Origin: Cercospora beticola
Taxonomy: Eukaryota; Ascomycota; Dothideomycetes; Mycosphaerellales; Mycosphaerellaceae
Direction: 5' to 3'
DNA: 64,000 nucleotides
Assembly: GCF_033473495.1 (NCBI RefSeq)
Contig: NC_088942.1
Coordinates: forward strand, 2,356,001-2,420,000
Below the pieces are notes generated by a model. That model made no database searches, had not been told where the DNA came from, and was given only the letters and a program-made list of their open reading frames with translations. Positions 56,835 to 64,000 of the stretch are shown here, piece after piece. Position 1 is the stretch's first letter; each line of letters opens with the position of its first letter. Both the position numbers and the translations under genes were made by a program.

Positions 56835-58403
56835 ATGACTGCAGCGGCGGAAACGGCTGCTGGCCAGCCAACCGAGTCGACGCCCCTTCTCCGCGATGAT
56901 CGCTCACCTATCCACCACAACTGCAGCGAAGAGAGCGTCGCCACCGGCAAAGACAATGAGGAAATTGTAATCGAGGAGGTTTCTTTGAGAACGGAGGCGT
57001 CCATCCTGGTCAGGTACTCAGGACCGCTGGTGATCACGTACTTCTTGCAATATGCCTACCAAGTCATCATCATTGTGGTTGCGGCGCAGCTATCTACCGA
57101 GGAAATCGCTGGAGTTTCGTTGGGCATAACAACGGCGAACATTACTGGATTCGCTGTCTTTGAGTATCGGTCTACTTGACCTTCAAGCTTGAACACTTGC
57201 TAACGATATTCCAGAGGCATGGCAACTGCACTCGACACGCTTTGCTCACAAGCTTATGGCTCTTCAAGTCTCGCTGATGTCGGGTTATATACGATTCGCG
57301 CAACCATACTTGTGCATCTGGCTGCAGTGATACCCATAGGTACTCTCTGGCTCTTTTCCGGTCCGCTCATTGCAGCAATAGTACCTTCTCAGTCCTTGGC
57401 TTTGCATGCGAGCAGCTTCTTGAGGTACACACTGATTGGAGTACCCGGCTTCGTGACATTCGAGAATGGAAAGCGATTCATGCAAGCCCAAGGCGATTTC
57501 ACCGCCGGAATGATTATCCTCATCCTCTGCTTGCCGATCAATATCGGACTGACCTACCTTCTGGTTTATGTCGCCGATATGCGAGTAGCTGGTGCAGCAC
57601 TTTCGGCGTCCTTGACGAACTTTGTACGACCAATCCTTCTCGCGGCCTATGCAAAATTTACCAAGCCATCGACTCTGAAATGCTGGCCGTCAACCTCCGA
57701 GATCAGCTCCGAGTGGCGCAAAGAATGGGGTCTCATTATGCGGCTCGCAATCCCAGGAACTCTGATGACGCTGAGCGAATGGATGTGCTTTGAGATATTA
57801 ACCTTCGCCACGGCATTTGTGAGCGACGAGGCGCTTGCTGGACAAACCTTTATTGGAACTATCGCAACCTTGGTCTGGCATGTTCCATTTTCAGCATCTG
57901 TGGCATGCTCAACGAGAGTCGGACAGCTGGTCGGCGCCGGAATGACAAGCTCCACACGCAAGGTGATGAAATGGTACGCAGTTGTATTCCTGATTGCTGG
58001 ACTGTTCGATGCGCTGCTCGGCACGGGATTTATCTTTCTTACTCTGCGGTACCTGGTCCACGACGTTAAGGTGGCGCAGATAATCAAGGCAGCCATCCCA
58101 TATGCGGCTGTATTCATGATCTGGGATGCGACAGTTAACTGGCCGCATAGCATCGGACGAGGATTCGGATGGCAGGATATCGGAGCTTGGTGCACAATGA
58201 CCATAAATTACCTGTATGCCGTGCCTGTTGCAATTTTCCTCGAGCTGGGCCCGCCAAAGATGGGTATCTCCGGCCTTTGGATCGGATTGGGTTCTGCACT
58301 ATTCTTGACCACCGTCATTGAAGCGTTCGCCATATGGAAAAGACTTGCCAAGACGACGGATGGCCGTGTTCTCCGATCAACATCTGATGATGAATCACAG
58401 TGA
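56835..58403 (+). CDS. MATE-family multidrug/metabolite efflux transporter
   Basis: Exons 56835-57163 and 57215-58403 (51-bp intron) give 505 residues. A hydrophilic N-terminus with ESTPLLRD (a possible dileucine vacuolar signal) is followed by about 12 membrane segments. Family marks: the GMATALDTLCSQAYG motif right after the intron, LPINIGLTYLLVY, and the second repeat LAIPGTLMTLSEWMCFE. Known: MATE proteins export organic compounds in exchange for H+ or Na+. Location (vacuole or plasma membrane) is inferred only. Confidence 0.92.
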
Positions 58404-58662
58404 TCTGAGCCTGCTTGTCCTCAATACAAATCCTCGCGCAACGCTTGCTTTGCGAGGCATCAATAGCTTTTGCGGCAGAAAGCTTCACCTTCTACCATCG
58501 GAAGCGTACTACCGACTTTGTTACCATTGGTGACAAGTTTAGTCGCCAAATAGCAGACTATTTCATACGGACACTACAAACGATACTTCAAGATCTCAGC
58601 AAGAGCAGAAGCAAATCCAACTGGAAGATATGGCGTGTCACTGCAATAGCTGGGCTTCGACT

Positions 58663-59684
58663 TCACATGCTGCCATGGCCATATCCCGCTGGGCTTGCAG
58701 AGCCCGCAGAGCCTTCTCCGTACGCATCGCACATCGGCATATCAGCTAAAGGACAATTCGACTGCTTTACCGTCAGCGAGGTCGCAACTCCAAATGCGAT
58801 TCATGGACTTCACTTACCTGTATGCAGATTGCCTGTAACATTGGCTCTGCACTAGGCGGAACGCTGGCCGGAGGACTACATCTCTTGCCAAACGTATCCG
58901 AAAGCGCTTTTCCAACAGTAGCGACGTCCTCATCGGTAACTCCGAAGCTCGCAGCAGCCAGTCCCACCTGCTGGATGAACCATCCAACGGCAAGGTTATC
59001 GAGATCCATAAACTTGTGTACCTCGTACATCGATGTTCTGCCTGCATATGGCGCGACAGTGTTGCCAAATTGAGAACATCCTAGCAGGACGGCGAAGTAA
59101 GAGTAAAGGTGGGAAATCAGAATGCTGAGAAATCCATCAGTCAACGGGTTGCAGATTGCTGAACTTGGTGCGACTCACCCTTGATTACTATTTGGATCGT
59201 TCGCAGGCATGTTGCTCTTCAATGGATCAGCACCGCCTCCATCGAGGAAGTTGACCATAACGCCTTGGTCGCCGCCCCTGTTGGTGGTTGGGCCTTCGCC
59301 ACTGAAGTATGGAGCAAGATTCACGCCTTCATACTCGCCCGTGCCTGGAGCGAGGATTCCATCAACTTTGACGAGTGAACCTGGCATGGAAGTATAGTTG
59401 CCAATGACAGCCGTATTCACGATCTGGAGATCAAGTCAGCACTGCGGTCTGTCAATCCATCACTGTACGTAACGCACCAGCGTCAGGACAGTCTGCTGGT
59501 TGGCGGCTGTGTTATCCTTCAGCAGCGCAGTTGTGTCTGGTCACACTCCATGTCAGCTAGTGGTGTCGATGCTAATGGTAAAGGCTCGCTCACACTTGTC
59601 GCATAGGGACGGTGCGTCTTGACGCCGACCTGGCAAAGCCGTGGACGAGAGCAAGAAGCTCAAGAACGCAAGACAAATCTTCAT
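58663..59684 (-). CDS. Secreted protein of unknown fungal family, five exons
   Basis: Exons 59684-59594, 59536-59478, 59423-59179, 59124-58818, 58761-58663; four introns of 54-57 bp; 266 residues, every join in frame. Signal peptide MKICLAFLSFLLSSTALPG, then ALLKDNTAANQQTVLTL and NTAVIGNYT; Gly/Asn-rich middle (GEGPTTNRGGDQGVMVNFLDGGG); LYSYFAVLLGC; SMYEVHKFMDLD; QQVGLAAASFGVTDEDVATV; and SNCPLAD near a Gly/Ser-rich end. The regular hydrophobic helices and paired Cys suggest a folded extracellular domain. I recognise a fungal-type pattern but no named family or catalytic residues. Exon 2 is only 59 nt. Confidence 0.75.
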
Positions 59685-61045
59685 AGTAGCGGCTGTCTTT
59701 GGTCAAACTGCGAGAAGAGCAAATGGAGCTGAAATAGCTTGAAGGCTGACAGTTCTCATATATGTTGGCAATCGCGGGCGTCCGATCGATAGTGCCCGAC
59801 AGAGGGGATCGCACGCCAGCCCTCTCCCAGGCCTCAACACTTGCGCTGGTAGCTTTATCGGATTGTCTCGACTACTCTGCATTTGACATCGAGCAGGGCT
59901 GTCCATGTTGATTCGAACCCAAACATCACCATCGGTTTTTACTCCGCTCCATCTCCGCCCACGATACAACAACACCAACCCCTCGATCCCCGCACAAGCT
60001 TTAAGCATGCATTTAAACATACCTTGTGCTCGACAGGGGTTCTGTCGAATCAAAATCAACGTAAGTGTAAGCTCAATCAACAACTCCTCCGGAGACTTGC
60101 CTTTCCGTGGCACGGCAAAAGTTCTTACGAAGACGGCATGGGTTACCATAGCTCTAGAACCAAATCTAACAGCGTCGAGGACACCGATCCCTTCTAATCA
60201 GCTCTTCGCTTGTCAGATTGGTGACGTCCATGACTACCCATGCTTCACCAACGATCGTGGTCAGCTCTATAGATCTTCCACGATAGGAAGGACAGACATG
60301 AAGCGGCGGTGCTTCGCACACCTGCAAGCCCCGCCTGGAGTCTTTGATTAGGTCACTGCATCAAGGTCGAAGCTCGAGACCATGTGCCGGGCGACGCGGA
60401 GCAGCAGTCTAATTTGTGGCAGCCTGAACGAAGCGTTAACCTTTCCCAGCCACTTCGAATGACATCTATTGTGATGAACCTTTGGAGGTGGTTCCCCACA
60501 TTTTGGTCTGGGAAACTCCACGCTCGGTGTATGCTTTGACTGCCCGAGGTGCTGAGACTGGCGGAAGCACTTAGTTCGATGTGCATCCACACAGTATCTG
60601 ATCTTCAGTGAGGGCGAATGTATCCTATCATCCTTCAGCAAGCTGTTCTTGTCAGACCAAAGCCAAATGTGCAATCCAGGCTGCTTGTTTTGCTCATAAG
60701 CTCGCTGGTTTGTATGCACATCATACGCTCATGACCAATCAACAAGACATATGTGAATCATCAGAGCAAGAGCAGCCTCTGGGTCCCATCAACCCAGTGT
60801 ACAGGAGAAACCATGCAATGACTTCCACTCGACACGTACTCATTCTGCTTTTCTATGCATCAAGAAACTTCCACCTTCACGAAAGGCTAGTTCCCGTTTG
60901 CGAGAATGGCGCAATCATGGTTTGTTCTCAAGCAAATGCTCTCTCAACACGAAGACGCAGCAAACACCAAGTCGGGCCATAAGATGAGGCGTCGCCGGGT
61001 CTCTGGGAGTTCTGTTGGCATCGGAAAGCAGATCGAGCCCCCGCT
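59685..61045. other. Intergenic stretch
   Basis: 1.36 kb between divergent genes. No gene, repeat or RNA recognised. Confidence 0.4.
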
Positions 61046-61565
61046 ATGTCGTTGAATCCGAACTCCAAGAAGGGCAAGTCTGAGTGGCCAACTCTAGCAG
61101 AGGCCAAAGCGAAACAAGAAATCCCCAAGCTTGACGAACCCTTCGAGAAGATCGACGCGCCGACCATGCCTGGTGACAAGCTTTCCAAGATCAAAGACAA
61201 GGAGCTCAGTGAGGGCTACACCATGATCGACAAGAAAGGTCTCCCAAGACCAGAGGAACTCGAGCGGAATGGCAAGCCTTTTGCTGGGGCTATTGGTAGT
61301 GTGGCAGCTGGGAAGGGCTCTCCAGGCATGACAGCGGACGAGATGGTGGAAGGCTTTGTGAATGTGGTAAGTCGCGCAACCTTGCGACATATTTCTGATC
61401 TTCGTCGTCGCTAGTGCCTAGGGAGAATTGTCCTAAACTCGATTGCATCTGCGACTCCGTTTGCAAATGTTGTTCTGAGCTCACGCTAATCAACAATCAT
61501 AGCCAGGAGATTCAGTCGAGGTCGACGAGCACGGGAAAGTGGTGAAAGTCACGAAGCACAATTGA
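61046..61565 (+). CDS. Small charged protein of unknown function
   Basis: Exons 61046-61366 and 61503-61565 (136-bp intron, donor GTAAGT) encode 127 residues. Lys/Glu-rich, no signal peptide or membrane helix; EWPTLAEAKAKQEIP and LSEGYTMIDKKGLPRPEEL are the clearest segments, then GAIGSVAAGKGSPG and a Val/Lys-rich end (VEVDEHGKVVKV). Likely soluble, partly disordered. No family recognised. Confidence 0.6.
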
Positions 61566-63458
<1,893 letters not shown>

Positions 63459-63839
63459 ATATAGACTTGTATGACAAAGCACTTCTTCTCCACAATTCAC
63501 ATGCATATCTCAGAGCCTCTTGTGAACCTGTACCGGGGAAAGATGCCATAGCCAAGCCTTTCCTGCTGTCCTCTCAATGCGGCAAATGGACATCCATCGG
63601 ATCGGACGCAGCCAAGACTCACAGACATCATTCCAACAAGACGATCCTTGATGCAGAGCAGTCTAGCCTTCCACGTTGCTGACAATGTGCATGACGGCTA
63701 TGCTTCCGAGACGCAAATTTTTTGATTTTTATTTTGCACATGCCATTTCAGGAAAAACCGGAGTTCACGGAAAACACGGTGTTTGAAGTCGTAACGAAGC
63801 TCATCGCGATTGCGGTCATTAAGATATGTTACAGATTGC
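63459..63839. other. Convergent 3' intergenic stretch
   Basis: 381 bp between the decarboxylase stop and the stop of the right-edge gene. Nothing recognised. Confidence 0.4.
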
Positions 63840-63998
63840 CTAAGAGCCAGCTCCAGAGGACACCTGTGGCACGCTGCCAGCTCCCTTCTCGTCATCTTTG
63901 GCCAAGGCCACGTTATATTCAAGCTCCCATTCTGCCTGGGCATCACCTTTGCGAGGCTCAAACTTGACAACAAGCGAATCTTTGACAGCAAAGACGGA
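63840..63998 (-). CDS. 3' end of a gene running off the right edge (partial)
   Basis: The minus strand gives 52 residues ending at a TAG at 63842-63840. The segment SLVVKFEPRKGDAQAEWELE then YNVALAKDDEKGAG is well-behaved coding sequence with a Ser/Gly-rich end. Family not recognised; the start and most of the gene lie beyond the window. Confidence 0.5.
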   Translation of the reverse strand, partial: SVFAVKDSLVVKFEPRKGDAQAEWELEYNVALAKDDEKGAGSVPQVSSGAGS

Positions 63999-64000
63999 AT

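Noticed and set aside
52179..58403. Secondary-metabolite gene cluster around the CoA ligase, SDR and MATE genes
   Set aside because: There is no core synthase and intervening genes are of unknown role; kept only as a loose co-function idea.

Overview
The window looks like nuclear DNA of a filamentous ascomycete (Pezizomycotina), probably a plant-associated Dothideomycete. The class is an inference. The support is direct: genes carry short introns of mostly 48-60 bp with CTRAC-type branch sites, there are secreted fungal families (HsbA, deuterolysin M35, GH28), and one 21-kb block has been rewritten by repeat-induced point mutation (RIP).

Layout. 1-1740: the tail of a possible gene running off the left edge, then IST1 (ESCRT-III regulator) on the minus strand. 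About 1741-23040: an AT-rich island of transposons in which CpA and TpG are almost absent while CpG persists, the mark of RIP. It holds a pogo/Fot1 transposase relic, an old Ty1/Copia element on the plus strand (2407-8528, 230-bp LTRs), stacked LTRs and a truncated leader of a second Copia family (10262-12034), a nearly full-length minus-strand member of that family (12035-18436, about 0.63-kb LTRs), and a short minus-strand LTR element (19850-22176, 216-bp LTRs). All three LTR families have the same primer-binding site, matching the inside of initiator tRNA-Met and altered by RIP.

23074-64000: a normal gene-rich arm. In order: FSH1-type serine hydrolase, secreted S51 peptidase, peroxisomal alcohol oxidase (9 exons), small GPI-type secreted protein, GH28 pectinase, HAD phosphatase, HsbA-like surface protein, zinc alcohol dehydrogenase, ER chaperone SCJ1 (HDEL end), an 85-aa membrane protein, an NTF2/SnoaL-like protein, a glyoxalase-fold protein, a secreted NTF2-like protein, a 3.1-kb stretch without a recognisable gene, a membrane-anchored protein resembling an M35 propeptide, a full M35 metalloprotease, a 4-coumarate-CoA-ligase-like enzyme ending in SKL, another small NTF2-like protein, a sorbose-reductase-like SDR, a MATE transporter, a five-exon secreted protein of unknown family, a small acidic/basic protein, a dihydroxybenzoate-decarboxylase-like amidohydrolase, and the 3' end of a gene at the right edge.

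How they may work together (inference): pectinase plus peroxisomal alcohol oxidase plus alcohol dehydrogenase would suit growth on pectin and its methanol. The acyl-CoA ligase, SDR, MATE and decarboxylase suit aromatic-acid handling, but there is no PKS, NRPS or P450, so I do not call a biosynthetic cluster. Exon coordinates below were derived by hand from splice signals and reading frame; none is confirmed by transcript data.
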